A stretch of 43,143 nucleotides of DNA from UBA8337 sp049889915 (GCA_049889915.1 JBMHCM010000050.1:1-43143); one strand, 5' to 3'; positions 23,512 to 31,678 are shown, counted from the first letter of the stretch. Notes: generated by a model from the letters alone, not told the origin. Numbers and translations are program-made.

Positions 23512-23802
23512 GCTGCCAATAAAGCCACTGATTGTGGCATCAGCAAGGCAAGAGCAAGACCATTTTTGGGCATATGCTTATGCGGTCCGTTTGCGCGCGG
23601 CTTTTTCTTCTTCTGCCTTCTTCTTGTTCTGGCGCAACCCGCCCAGTGTGTCGAAACTTCGCTAAGGAAGCGTAAACCGCGCCCACCTAAAAGCGCTGAC
23701 TGAAAGCGCGGCATTTGGCATCAGGTGTGGGTGATATTTGCAATTGCTATTGCGCCGCCAATGCCGCACAGTGTGGCCAGTTCAAATTCTAGGGAGCGAA
23801 CA
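23512..23802. other. Intergenic stretch between msrB and thiolase
   Basis: This 290-base gap separates divergent genes. I see no convincing gene or RNA. On the minus strand a 68-codon frame (23714-23508) touches the msrB ATG by 4 bases but lacks a ribosome site and family features. In another minus frame a short Lys/Glu-rich segment (reading NKKKAEEEKAARKR) ends in a stop near 23578 and could be a gene remnant. Promoters for both flanking genes must lie here but none is clear. Confidence 0.4.
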
Positions 23803-24987
23803 ATGAGAGAAGCAGTTATTGTCTCAAGCGCCCGCACCGGTCTGGCTAAATCAGGTCGCGGCGGTTTCAACATGACCCATGGTGCAGCCATGGGTGGCCA
23901 CGCCATCAAACACGCAATTGAGCGCGCCGGTATCGAGCCGGGTGACGTTGAAGACGTCATCATGGGCTGCGGCACGCCGGAAGGCGCGACCGGTCAGAAT
24001 GTCGGTCGTCTGTCAGCCATTTGGGCCGGTTGCCCGGTCTCCACATCAGGCGTGACGGTTAACCGTTTCTGCTCATCAGGTCTGCAAACCATCGCCATGG
24101 CTGCCGGCCGTGTGCAAAATGAGGGTGTGCCGGTTGCTATTGGTGCCGGTGTTGAAAGCATCTCTTTGGTGCAAATGCAGGGTGCCAATTACAACAACAT
24201 CACTGAAGAAAAGCTGATGGAAAGCTATCCGGCTTTATGGATGCCGATGATTGAAACGGCTGACATTGTTGCCGAGCGTTACAATGTATCGCGCGAAGCG
24301 CAGGACGAATATGCACTGCAAAGCCAGCAGCGCATGGCCGCCGCGCAAGAAGCCGGTCTGTTCGCAGACGAGATTGTGCCGATGGCGACCAAGATGAAGC
24401 AGGTCAATAAAGAGACCGGCGAAGAATCAATCGTTGATTACACGGTCGACCGCGACGAATGTAATCGTCCGGGCACCACTATGGAAAGCCTGGCCGGTCT
24501 GAATCCGGTGCGCGGCGAAGGCCAATACATCACCGCCGGTAATGCCTCACAATTGTCAGACGGTGCGGCCGCTGTGGTTGTTATGGAAGGCAAAGAAGCC
24601 GAGCGCCGTGGCGTTGAGCCGCTGGGTGCGTTTAAAGGCTTCGCCGTCGCCGGTTGCGAACCGGACGAAATGGGCATTGGTCCGGTATTTGCCGTGCCGC
24701 GCCTGTTGGAGCGTGCCGGCCTGAAAGTCGATGACATTGATTTGTGGGAGCTCAATGAAGCTTTCGCCAGCCAAGCGCTGTATTGCCGCGACCAGCTGGG
24801 CATCGACAATGAAAAATATAACGTCAATGGCGGCTCTATCGCCATCGGTCACCCTTATGGCATGACCGGCGCCCGCCTGGTTGGCCATGCGCTGATGGAA
24901 GGCAAGCGTCGCGGCGCCAAAAACGTGGTTGTTACCATGTGCATTGGCGGCGGCATGGGTGCTGCCGGTCTGTTTGAAGTGCTGTAA
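23803..24987 (+). CDS. Acetyl-CoA C-acyltransferase (thiolase)
   Basis: Degradative thiolase of fatty-acid beta-oxidation or acetoacetyl-CoA metabolism, 394 residues. The acylated Cys90 is in NRFCSSGLQT. The catalytic His is in AIGHPYGMTGAR and the second Cys in CIGGGMGAAG. AGGGAG lies 6 bases before ATG 23803. It stands alone, with a terminator 20 bases downstream. Codon choice (GGT, CGT, few rare codons) looks like that of a well-expressed gene. Whether it is FadA-like or a biosynthetic-type thiolase is not certain. Confidence 0.95.
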   Translation: MREAVIVSSARTGLAKSGRGGFNMTHGAAMGGHAIKHAIERAGIEPGDVEDVIMGCGTPEGATGQNVGRLSAIWAGCPVSTSGVTVNRFCSSGLQTIAMAAGRVQNEGVPVAIGAGVESISLVQMQGANYNNITEEKLMESYPALWMPMIETADIVAERYNVSREAQDEYALQSQQRMAAAQEAGLFADEIVPMATKMKQVNKETGEESIVDYTVDRDECNRPGTTMESLAGLNPVRGEGQYITAGNASQLSDGAAAVVVMEGKEAERRGVEPLGAFKGFAVAGCEPDEMGIGPVFAVPRLLERAGLKVDDIDLWELNEAFASQALYCRDQLGIDNEKYNVNGGSIAIGHPYGMTGARLVGHALMEGKRRGAKNVVVTMCIGGGMGAAGLFEVL

Positions 24988-25007
24988 ACCGGCCTTTATC
25001 GATTGAG

Positions 25008-25040
25008 AAAGCCGCGGGCCCGGTGCTAGCGGCTTTTTTT
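25008..25040 (+). terminator. Intrinsic terminator after the thiolase gene
   Basis: AAAGCCGC (25008-25015) pairs perfectly with GCGGCTTT (25029-25036). A 13-base GC-rich loop lies between, and the T run continues to 25040. Confidence 0.9.
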
Positions 25041-25109
25041 ATGGCGCAACTTGTGTTTAGCGGCCTGTCGCGTCACAGTGGGGACTGCAAGCCTGCAAGG
25101 GAGAGAAAA

Positions 25110-25406
25110 ATGAAAGCAACAAAATGGCAAGTGGTTGTCGGACTGGCAGCTTTGGTGTTTCTTGGGTTTTGCGCCTTGGCCTATAGCCAGGTCGGATGGC
25201 AAGGCTTCGATAAAGTGCTGGCGCAGCCTTGGGGGTTCGTCACCCTGCTCGATGTCGGGTTGGGCGCGGTGTGCATGAGCGCGGTGATTTTTGCGCAAGA
25301 AAAAGACTGGCGCCATGCCGCCGCTTGGTCGGTGCCGATTTTCCTGCTCGGCCATGTGGTGAGCGCCGCTTGGGTTGTGGCGCGGTTTTTGCCGCCGAAA
25401 AACTGA
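25110..25406 (+). CDS. Small three-helix membrane protein (DUF1475-like, tentative)
   Basis: A 98-residue protein with three hydrophobic segments: residues 8-25 (VVVGLAALVFLGFCALAY), about 43-62 (FVTLLDVGLGAVCMSAVIFA) and 71-90. The pattern LLDVGLGAV followed by a short basic loop and a final helix resembles the DUF1475 family; that is a tentative match. AAGGGAGAG precedes ATG 25110 at good spacing, which supports real translation. The function is unknown. A palindrome, a DnaA-box-like site and a terminator follow it. Confidence 0.7.
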   Translation: MKATKWQVVVGLAALVFLGFCALAYSQVGWQGFDKVLAQPWGFVTLLDVGLGAVCMSAVIFAQEKDWRHAAAWSVPIFLLGHVVSAAWVVARFLPPKN

Positions 25407-25408
25407 TT

Positions 25409-25424
25409 CAAATCAGCTGATTTG
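25409..25424. promoter_or_regulatory. Perfect 16-base palindrome
   Basis: CAAATCAGCTGATTTG is fully self-complementary and begins 2 bases after the stop of the small membrane protein gene. A half-copy (CTGATTTGCC) follows at 25426-25435. It could be a regulator site for the nrd region; no known box is recognised. Confidence 0.6.
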
Positions 25425-25439
25425 CCTGATTTGCCACCC

Positions 25440-25448
25440 TGTGGATAA
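25440..25448 (-). promoter_or_regulatory. DnaA box (perfect 9-mer)
   Basis: TGTGGATAA on the plus strand is TTATCCACA on the minus strand, the exact consensus DnaA box. It lies about 125 bases upstream of the nrd promoter. DnaA control of nrdAB is established in E. coli; here it is inference from one site. Confidence 0.55.
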
Positions 25449-25458
25449 GTTGGTGGAT

Positions 25459-25495
25459 GAGCGGTCGTTGCAGCGGCCGCTCTTCGTCATTTTTA
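25459..25495 (+). terminator. Probable terminator after the small membrane protein gene
   Basis: GAGCGGTCG (25459-25467) pairs with CGGCCGCTC (25474-25482) around a 6-base loop, with one G-U pair. The T run (ATTTTT) begins eight bases after the stem, so it may be weaker than usual. Confidence 0.6.
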
Positions 25496-25560
25496 TGGCT
25501 GCTTAAGCGGCTGAAAAATAACAAGAAAACCTGCGCGGCGAAAAAAATAAATTTTTTGTA

Positions 25561-25576
25561 CAACTATCTGTTGACG
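25561..25576. promoter_or_regulatory. NrdR-like box 1 (imperfect)
   Basis: CAACTATCTGTTG is an inverted repeat (CAAC/GTTG) and lies 32 bases, three helical turns, before the stronger NrdR-like box. Eight of 16 positions match that box when aligned by ACTAT. Its 3' part overlaps the -35 TTGACG. An A/T-rich tract (25540-25558) lies just upstream. Confidence 0.5.
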
Positions 25577-25599
25577 TTTGTCGGGCAAATAGACACTAT
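25571..25599 (+). promoter_or_regulatory. Probable nrdAB promoter
   Basis: TTGACG (25571-25576), a 17-base spacer, then CACTAT (25594-25599). Both hexamers overlap the two NrdR-like boxes, which is the usual geometry for repression. The predicted start near 25606 leaves a leader of over 220 bases. Confidence 0.5.
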
Positions 25600-25608
25600 A
25601 TCTAGTGT
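25593..25608. promoter_or_regulatory. NrdR box 2
   Basis: ACACTATATCTAGTGT is a near-perfect palindrome (ACACTA/TAGTGT) and fits the NrdR box consensus (ACACwATATmTwGTGT) closely. NrdR is the widespread ATP/dATP-sensing repressor of ribonucleotide reductase genes. Confidence 0.85.
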
Positions 25609-25698
25609 CTGGCGGTTGCAGATTGGTCAACAGCGTATTTGTCCCTTGGGCAAGTTGGGCATCAGAAACCGGCAAAAGTTAAAAACAACCCATGTTAG

Positions 25699-25744
25699 GC
25701 TCTCTTTAGGGAGTCGGAGTGCAAATTTGCGCTCACGGGAGAGC
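25699..25744 (+). promoter_or_regulatory. Structured element in the nrdA leader RNA
   Basis: GCTCTC (25699-25704) pairs perfectly with GAGAGC (25739-25744). Inside it GAGTGC (25717-25722) pairs with GCGCTC (25729-25734) around AAATTT, with asymmetric internal loops rich in G. An alternative hairpin GGCTCTC-TTTA-GGGAGTC (25698-25715) competes for the same 5' arm. I do not recognise a known riboswitch class. Confidence 0.5.
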
Positions 25745-25829
25745 TGTCTCTGATTTGGGCTGTTTGCGACACAGAATTTGACGCAAAAAGCCGCAAGGCT
25801 TTGTTCATGCGGTGAAGCGGGGAGACAGA

Positions 25830-27791
25830 ATGTTTAGAGATACAGAGCAAGGCGATAGCGCTGCCAAACAGGGTAAAAATAATATGGAACAAGAAATGCT
25901 GAAAGAACAAGCGGCCAAAGCGGCGGCAGAACGGCGTGCCGAAGGGGCCCCGGACCCGCAATTGGATTTTGACCGTCAGGACCAAGCGGTTCAGTTCAAA
26001 TCAGCTCCGCGGGTGAAAACCGACCCGTCACGCGATGCGCTGCTGACCGCTTTCGGCAAAGCGACGCTGACCGACCGCTATTTGATGCCCGGCGAAACAT
26101 TTCAAGATCTGTTTGCCCGTGTGGCTTCTTATTATGGTGACGACGAAGCGCATGCGCAGCGTCTGTATGATTACATCTCCAAATTATGGTTCATGCCGGC
26201 CACGCCGGTGCTGTCAAATGGCGGCACGGAGCGCGGTCTGCCGATTTCCTGCTTCTTGAACGAAGCCAATGACAGCCTTGGCGACATTGTTAATTTGTGG
26301 AATGAAAATGTCTGGCTCGCCTCACGCGGCGGCGGCATTGGCTCTTATTGGGGCAATTTGCGTTCAATCGGCGAAAAGGTCGGTGAAAACGGCAAAACAT
26401 CCGGCATTGTGCCGTTTATTCGCGTGATGGACAGCCTGACCCTGGCCATTTCACAAGGCTCACTGCGTCGCGGTTCGGCCGCCGTTTATCTGCCGGTTGA
26501 CCATCCGGAGATTGAAGAATTTGTCGAAATTCGCCGCCCGACCGGGGGTGACCCGAATCGTAAGGCGCTCAATCTGCACCATGGTGTGCTGATTTCTGAC
26601 GCCTTTATGCGGGCCGTTGAAAATGACGAAGAATGGGCGCTGCGTAGTCCGAAAGACGGCTCGGTGCAGGCCACTTTGAGCGCCCGTGATTTGTGGATTC
26701 GCATGCTGACCGCACGGATTGAAACCGGCGAGCCTTATATGGTTTTCAAGGACACGGTCAATAATCTGCGTCCGGAGCAGCAAAAATTGCTCAATCTGGA
26801 AATTAAGACCTCCAATTTGTGCTCGGAAATCACCCTGCCGACCGGCGAAGACCATCTCGGCCAGCAACGCACCGCCGTCTGCTGCCTGTCCTCGCTGAAT
26901 GCAGAAAATTTCCATGAGTGGAGCAAAGAAGAAAACTTTATCCCCGATGTGATGCGCTTCTTGGATAATGTTCTGGAAGATTTCATCCAGCGCGCGCCGG
27001 ATGAAATGAGCAAAGCCAAATATGCCGCCCAGCGCGAGCGGTCGGTCGGCCTTGGGGTGATGGGTTTCCACTCCTTCTTGCAGGCCAATATGATTCCGTG
27101 GGAAAGCGTCATGGCGAAAGTCTGGAACAAGCGCATTTTCACGCATATTAAAGAGGGCGTTGATGCGGCCTCCGTCGCGCTGGCCAATGAGCGCGGCCCG
27201 TGTTTGGATGCCGCCGAATGCGGCATTAATGAGCGTTTCTCAAACAAGACCGCCATTGCACCGACCGCGTCCATCTCAATTATTTGCGGCGGCACCAGCC
27301 CGGGTATGGAGCCGATTGCCGGCAATAGCTTTACCCATAAAACGCTGTCCGGCTCGTTCAATGTCCGTAACCGTCACCTCGATAAATTGCTCAGTGAAAA
27401 GGGCATGAATAGCGATGAGATTTGGTCTGATATTGTGACCTCAGGCGGCTCAGTGCAGCATCTTGATTTCCTGACCGATGATGAAAAAGCGGTGTTTAAA
27501 ACCGCCTTTGAAATCGACCAGCGCTGGTTGATTGATCTGGCCGGCGACCGCTCTGAGCTGATTGACCAAGCGCAATCTTTGAATGTTTTCCTACCGGCCA
27601 ATATTCATAAAAAAGATTTGCACCAAGTGCATTACCAAGCTTGGAAGAAGGGCGTTAAAAGCCTGTACTACTGCCGCTCGCTGTCGATTCAGCGGGCTGA
27701 GAAAGCCGAAAGCGACACCAAAGCCATGCAGGATGCAATGGCCAAGGCCGCCGAAGGCAATGATTATGAAGAATGTCTGTCGTGCCAGTAG
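25830..27791 (+). CDS. nrdA: Ribonucleoside-diphosphate reductase, class I, alpha subunit
   Basis: Reduces ribonucleotides to deoxyribonucleotides. It is 653 residues. Redox cysteines are in GLPISCFLNE and AVCCLSS. The thiyl-radical cysteine with its partner Glu is in SNLCSEITLP, and the paired radical-path tyrosines are in SLYYCRS. The C-terminus ends ECLSCQ, the shuttle CxxC pair. The first 50 residues are charged and unlike an ATP-cone, so overall activity control by dATP may be absent. ATG 25830 follows GGGGAGA at 5 bases. nrdB follows after 69 bases. Control appears to involve NrdR boxes and a long leader. Confidence 0.96.
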   Translation: MFRDTEQGDSAAKQGKNNMEQEMLKEQAAKAAAERRAEGAPDPQLDFDRQDQAVQFKSAPRVKTDPSRDALLTAFGKATLTDRYLMPGETFQDLFARVASYYGDDEAHAQRLYDYISKLWFMPATPVLSNGGTERGLPISCFLNEANDSLGDIVNLWNENVWLASRGGGIGSYWGNLRSIGEKVGENGKTSGIVPFIRVMDSLTLAISQGSLRRGSAAVYLPVDHPEIEEFVEIRRPTGGDPNRKALNLHHGVLISDAFMRAVENDEEWALRSPKDGSVQATLSARDLWIRMLTARIETGEPYMVFKDTVNNLRPEQQKLLNLEIKTSNLCSEITLPTGEDHLGQQRTAVCCLSSLNAENFHEWSKEENFIPDVMRFLDNVLEDFIQRAPDEMSKAKYAAQRERSVGLGVMGFHSFLQANMIPWESVMAKVWNKRIFTHIKEGVDAASVALANERGPCLDAAECGINERFSNKTAIAPTASISIICGGTSPGMEPIAGNSFTHKTLSGSFNVRNRHLDKLLSEKGMNSDEIWSDIVTSGGSVQHLDFLTDDEKAVFKTAFEIDQRWLIDLAGDRSELIDQAQSLNVFLPANIHKKDLHQVHYQAWKKGVKSLYYCRSLSIQRAEKAESDTKAMQDAMAKAAEGNDYEECLSCQ

Positions 27792-27860
27792 CGCGGCTGA
27801 TTGTAACCCCGATCGTGCATAGGCTTATATCGGCACGGCACAGAAGAAAGAGAACGTAAC

Positions 27861-28820
27861 ATGTCTTTGTTGGAAGAACGCATTGTCTACAAACCTTTCC
27901 GCTATCCGTGGGCCTATGATGCTTGGCTGACGCAGCAGCGGATTCACTGGCTGCCGGAAGAAGTGCCGCTGGCCGAAGACGTTAAGGATTGGCACAAAAA
28001 ACTGACCGGTGCCGAGCGCAATCTGCTGACGCAGATTTTCCGCTTCTTCGTGCAGGCCGATGTGGAAGTCAATAATTGCTATATGAAGCATTATTCTCAG
28101 GTCTTTAAACCGACCGAAGTGCAGATGATGCTGGCCGCTTTCTCCAATATGGAGACCATTCACATCGCCGCTTACTCGCATCTGCTCGACACTATCGGCA
28201 TGCCGGAAATCGAATATGAAGCCTTCATGAAATATGGCGAGATGAAGGATAAATATGATTATATGCAGGAATGGGGCGTCGAGACCAAAGAAGATATTGC
28301 CAAGACGCTGGCCGTGTTTGGTGGCTTCACCGAGGGCCTGCAGCTGTTCGCCAGCTTCGCCATTTTGATGAATTTCCCGCGCTTCAATAAAATGAAGGGG
28401 ATGGGCCAAATCGTTACATGGTCGGCCCGCGATGAAACGCTGCACACCAATTCAACCGTGCAGCTGTTCAATACTTTCGTGCAGGAAAATCCGGAAATCT
28501 GGAACGACAATGTAAAGCGCGATTTGTACAAGGCGTGCGAAACGGTTGTTACCCATGAAGACGCCTTTATTGATCTGGCCTTTGAAATGGGTGGCGTCGA
28601 AGGCTTGGAGCCGCAGGAAGTTAAAGATTATATCCGCTATATCGGCAATCGCCGTCTGGCCCAGCTTAATCTCGAGCCGATTTACGATATTGAGAAAAAC
28701 CCGCTGCCGTGGATGGATGAGATGCTGAACGGCATTGAACATATGAACTTCTTTGAAGGTCGGGCGACCGAATACGCCAAAGCCTCAACCGAAGGCACAT
28801 GGGATGAAGCGTTCGACTAA
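27861..28820 (+). CDS. nrdB: Ribonucleoside-diphosphate reductase, class I, beta subunit
   Basis: Metal-radical partner of NrdA, 319 residues. Metal ligands are visible in VQADVEVNN, METIHIAAY and SARDETLH (two ExxH motifs). The tyrosine in ETIHIAAYSH sits where the stable radical forms in E. coli NrdB. No ATP-cone precedes the ferritin-like domain. AGAAAGAGAACG precedes the ATG. A strong terminator follows, so nrdAB forms a two-gene unit. Confidence 0.96.
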   Translation: MSLLEERIVYKPFRYPWAYDAWLTQQRIHWLPEEVPLAEDVKDWHKKLTGAERNLLTQIFRFFVQADVEVNNCYMKHYSQVFKPTEVQMMLAAFSNMETIHIAAYSHLLDTIGMPEIEYEAFMKYGEMKDKYDYMQEWGVETKEDIAKTLAVFGGFTEGLQLFASFAILMNFPRFNKMKGMGQIVTWSARDETLHTNSTVQLFNTFVQENPEIWNDNVKRDLYKACETVVTHEDAFIDLAFEMGGVEGLEPQEVKDYIRYIGNRRLAQLNLEPIYDIEKNPLPWMDEMLNGIEHMNFFEGRATEYAKASTEGTWDEAFD

Positions 28821-28839
28821 GCGGCGCTCGCAGAATTTG

Positions 28840-28870
28840 AAAAAGGGGTGTTGCGGCACCCCTTTTTTTT
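28840..28870 (+). terminator. Intrinsic terminator after nrdB
   Basis: GGGGTG (28845-28850) pairs with CACCCC (28857-28862) around TTGCGG. A upstream and eight T residues downstream (28863-28870) extend the hairpin. Confidence 0.93.
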
Positions 28871-28908
28871 GCGCTTTGATGGGGCAGTAGAATTTTCGGA
28901 ACGGATTG

Positions 28909-29595
28909 ATGATCGAGCTATACACCTCACCGACACCTAACGGCTATAAGGCTTCATGCACCTTAGAGGAGCTGGAGCTGCCCTATAATGTGCATGTCAT
29001 CAACCTGCAAGAAGGTGACCAGAAGACGCCGGAATTTTTGGCGATGAACCCCAATGGACGCATTCCGGTGATTGTTGATCCGGATTTCGACAATTTGGCG
29101 ATTTTTGAGACCGGCGCCATCATGGTGCATTTGGCCGAAAAAACCGGCCGGCTGCTGCCGAGCGACGTCAAAGGCCGCGCCCGCGTGATGAGCTGGTTGA
29201 TGTTTCAAATGGGCGGCATTGGCCCGATGATGGGGCAGGCCAATACGTTTTATCGCTATTTTCCGGAAAAAGTGCCGTCGGTGATTTCGCGCTTTCAGTT
29301 GGAGGTGCGCCGCTTGTTTGAAGTGATGGACACGCATTTGCAGGATAATGAATATTTGGCCGGTGATTTTTCCATCGCCGATATTGCCAATTGGTGCTGG
29401 GTACGCACCGCCAAATGGTCGGGCGTTGAAAGCCGTGATTTGGCCCATTTGGGGCGTTGGTTGACCGCCATTTCGGCACGGCCAAAATGCCAAGCCGGGT
29501 TAAAAGTGCCGTTTGATTTGGCCGAGCTGACCACCAAAAATGAAGGCGATGCTGAGCGCTTTGCCGAACAAGCCGGTAAGCTGGTTAAGTCTTAA
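28909..29595 (+). CDS. Glutathione S-transferase family protein (Nu/Ure2-like)
   Basis: A 228-residue cytosolic protein with an N-terminal thioredoxin fold and an all-helical C-terminal domain. TSPTPNGYKASCTLEEL and NPNGRIPVIVD resemble the Nu-class YfcG/YghU disulfide-bond reductases. The glutathione-binding ETGAIMVHLAEK is intact. FQMGGIGPMMGQANTFYRY is also typical of that group. ATG 28909 is the likely start; the ribosome site is weak. It follows the nrdB terminator and so has its own promoter. Confidence 0.9.
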   Translation: MIELYTSPTPNGYKASCTLEELELPYNVHVINLQEGDQKTPEFLAMNPNGRIPVIVDPDFDNLAIFETGAIMVHLAEKTGRLLPSDVKGRARVMSWLMFQMGGIGPMMGQANTFYRYFPEKVPSVISRFQLEVRRLFEVMDTHLQDNEYLAGDFSIADIANWCWVRTAKWSGVESRDLAHLGRWLTAISARPKCQAGLKVPFDLAELTTKNEGDAERFAEQAGKLVKS

Positions 29596-29636
29596 GCCAT
29601 TTATCCCCGCCGACCGGCCGCGCGCTAAAATAAGCC

Positions 29637-30038
29637 ATGCTGTCTTTCCTTACCAAACAGGCGACGGAGCCGATTGAAGTGGTCGGCAATGTGCTGGATG
29701 CGCTGTTTACTTCTGACAAGGAGCGGCTGGACAAAAAAGCCGTGCTGGCGCGCATTGCCCAGCAACCGACTTTGGTGCAGGGCGAGATCGGTAAAATTGA
29801 GGCCAGCCATAAATCGGTTTTTGTTGCCGGATGGCGGCCGTTTATCGGCTGGGTGTGCGGGCTGGAGCTGTTTTATAATTTCGTGCTGCGCGACCTCATG
29901 GTCTGGGGGCTGATGCTGAGCCGCGCCGACACGCCGCCGCCGGTGCTGCATATTGATGTGCTGACCACCATTCTTTATGCGCTGTTGGGGCTGGGCGGCA
30001 TGCGCACTTTCGAGAAACTGCAAGGCCGCACCAAATAG
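29637..30038 (+). CDS. 3TM holin-like protein of gene-transfer-agent type
   Basis: A 133-residue protein with a soluble amphipathic N-terminal half and hydrophobic segments around 64-90 and 107-125. The core EASHKSVFVAGWRPFIGWVCG strongly recalls the GTA holin (3TM) family, which in Rhodobacter capsulatus is needed with an endolysin for release of gene transfer agent particles. No endolysin, capsid or tail gene is in this window. It lies 41 bases after the glutathione transferase gene and 76 bases before the photolyase. The family call is good; the role here is unknown. Confidence 0.8.
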   Translation: MLSFLTKQATEPIEVVGNVLDALFTSDKERLDKKAVLARIAQQPTLVQGEIGKIEASHKSVFVAGWRPFIGWVCGLELFYNFVLRDLMVWGLMLSRADTPPPVLHIDVLTTILYALLGLGGMRTFEKLQGRTK

Positions 30039-30114
30039 GCTCTGGCATGTTTATGGGCTAAGAGCGACAGGCGGTCGCGCTGTGCGCTGCGCCGTCAGGC
30101 TCTACATTCATCCT

Positions 30115-31599
30115 ATGGAAGTTGTCTGGTTCAAACGCGATTTGCGCATCACCGATCACGCGCCGCTTTATGAGGCGGCCAAGCGCGGGCCGGTATTGCC
30201 GCTTTATATCGTCGAGCCGCAGCTTTGGGCGCAGCCCGATCAGAGCCGCCGCCATTTCGATTTTCTCAGCGACTGCGTGGCCGATTTGCAGGCCGCGTTG
30301 ACCGCGCTCGGTCAGCCCTTAATCATTCGCGTCGGTGAAGCGGTCGATGTTTTGGCCGAACTGCATGAGCAGCACACCATCACCCGCTTATGGTCGCACC
30401 AAGAAACCGGCAATGGCTGGAGCTATGGCCGCGACCGCGCCGTCAAGGCGTGGGTTAAAAGCCAGGGCCTGCGCTGGCATGAGGCGCGGCAGCACGGAGT
30501 GCATCGCGGTACCCATCACCGCGATGGTTGGGCGAAGTTTTGGCACGATGAGATTGACCGGCCGCAAATCGCCGCCCCCACCGCTTTGACGCCGCCGGCG
30601 GTAGACAGCGCGGCATGGCCAAGTGCGCAGCAATTGGGGCTGGCGGACGATGATTGCCCGGGGCGGCAAAAAGGCGGCCGGGCCGTGGCCCTGTCGTTAT
30701 TGGGCGGATTTTTGACCGAGCGCGGCCGGCATTATCGTCGTGATATGTCTTCGCCTCTGACCGGCGAATGGGCCTGCTCGCGCCTGTCGCCGCATTTCGC
30801 TTTTGGCACTTTGTCGATGCGTGAGGCCCTGCATGCGGCCCAGGCCCGCAGCCGCGAACCGATGGACAAATTTTGGCGCGGGTCGCTGAAGGCGTTTGAA
30901 AGCCGCTTGCGCTGGCATTGTCATTTCATTCAGAAATTGGAAGACGAGCCGCAAATCGAATTTCGCAATATGCACGCTGCCTATGATGGCTTGCGCGAGA
31001 ATGATTTTGACGCGGCGCGGTTTGCCGCTTGGGCTGAGGGGCGCACCGGCTTTCCATTTATCGATGCCTGCATGCGCTCTTTGCGCGCCACCGGTTGGTT
31101 GAATTTTCGCATGCGCGCCATGCTGATGAGCTTTGCCTCTTATCACCTCTGGTTGCATTGGCGCCAGACGGCGGTGTTTTTGGCGCAACAATTTACCGAT
31201 TATGAGCCGGGCATTCATTACAGCCAGGCGCAAATGCAATCGGGCACCACCGGCATCAACACCATGCGAATCTATAATCCGGTCAAGCAAAGCCATGACC
31301 AAGACCCGGATGGTGTGTTTTTGCGACACTGGGTGCCGGAAATTGCGCATTTGCCAAACCACCTTATCCACAGCCCGTGGGCGGCGCCTGAGCGTGGCGA
31401 CTACCCATTGCCGATTGTCGATGAACAGCGGGCCCGTAAAATCGCTGCCGATAAATTATCGGCTTTGCGCAAAACCGGCGCTCACCGCCGCATTGCCGGT
31501 GATGTGGTGGTGCGTCATGCCAGCCGCGCCAGGCCGCCGCACCGCCGCAGCACACGCAAGGCCGCGCCGCCGGCCGGACAAATGTCGCTGGATTTGTAA
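30115..31599 (+). CDS. Cryptochrome / deoxyribodipyrimidine photolyase family protein
   Basis: A 494-residue flavoprotein that either repairs UV pyrimidine dimers with light or acts as a blue-light sensor. The N-terminal antenna-binding fold starts EVVWFKRDLRITDH. The FAD-binding helical domain holds GRTGFPFIDACMRSL, GWLNFRMRAML, and TGINTMRIYNPVKQSHDQDPDG. The C-terminal tail is very basic (RHASRARPPHRRSTRK), which would suit DNA binding. ATG 30115 matches the family N-terminus; longer frames run into the holin gene. Repair versus signalling cannot be told. Confidence 0.93.
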   Translation: MEVVWFKRDLRITDHAPLYEAAKRGPVLPLYIVEPQLWAQPDQSRRHFDFLSDCVADLQAALTALGQPLIIRVGEAVDVLAELHEQHTITRLWSHQETGNGWSYGRDRAVKAWVKSQGLRWHEARQHGVHRGTHHRDGWAKFWHDEIDRPQIAAPTALTPPAVDSAAWPSAQQLGLADDDCPGRQKGGRAVALSLLGGFLTERGRHYRRDMSSPLTGEWACSRLSPHFAFGTLSMREALHAAQARSREPMDKFWRGSLKAFESRLRWHCHFIQKLEDEPQIEFRNMHAAYDGLRENDFDAARFAAWAEGRTGFPFIDACMRSLRATGWLNFRMRAMLMSFASYHLWLHWRQTAVFLAQQFTDYEPGIHYSQAQMQSGTTGINTMRIYNPVKQSHDQDPDGVFLRHWVPEIAHLPNHLIHSPWAAPERGDYPLPIVDEQRARKIAADKLSALRKTGAHRRIAGDVVVRHASRARPPHRRSTRKAAPPAGQMSLDL

Positions 31600-31678
31600 A
31601 AAATTGTAAGAATTGGTGGCTTGGATGGCTGTCTTGGCAGTGCTACGGTCTCTTCCGTAACTGTTGAGGAGTTATGTT

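Noticed and set aside
23508..23714. 68-codon minus-strand frame ending in a 4-base overlap with the msrB start
   Set aside because: No ribosome site, composition unlike a real protein, and a competing Lys/Glu-rich frame in the same DNA; kept only as a note on the intergenic stretch.
25457..25753. 98-codon frame through the nrd control region
   Set aside because: It spans a terminator, promoter and NrdR boxes and has no ribosome site or protein-like pattern.
29977..30114. N-terminal extension of the photolyase
   Set aside because: It overlaps the holin gene, and the family N-terminus (EVVWFKRDLR) begins right after ATG 30115.
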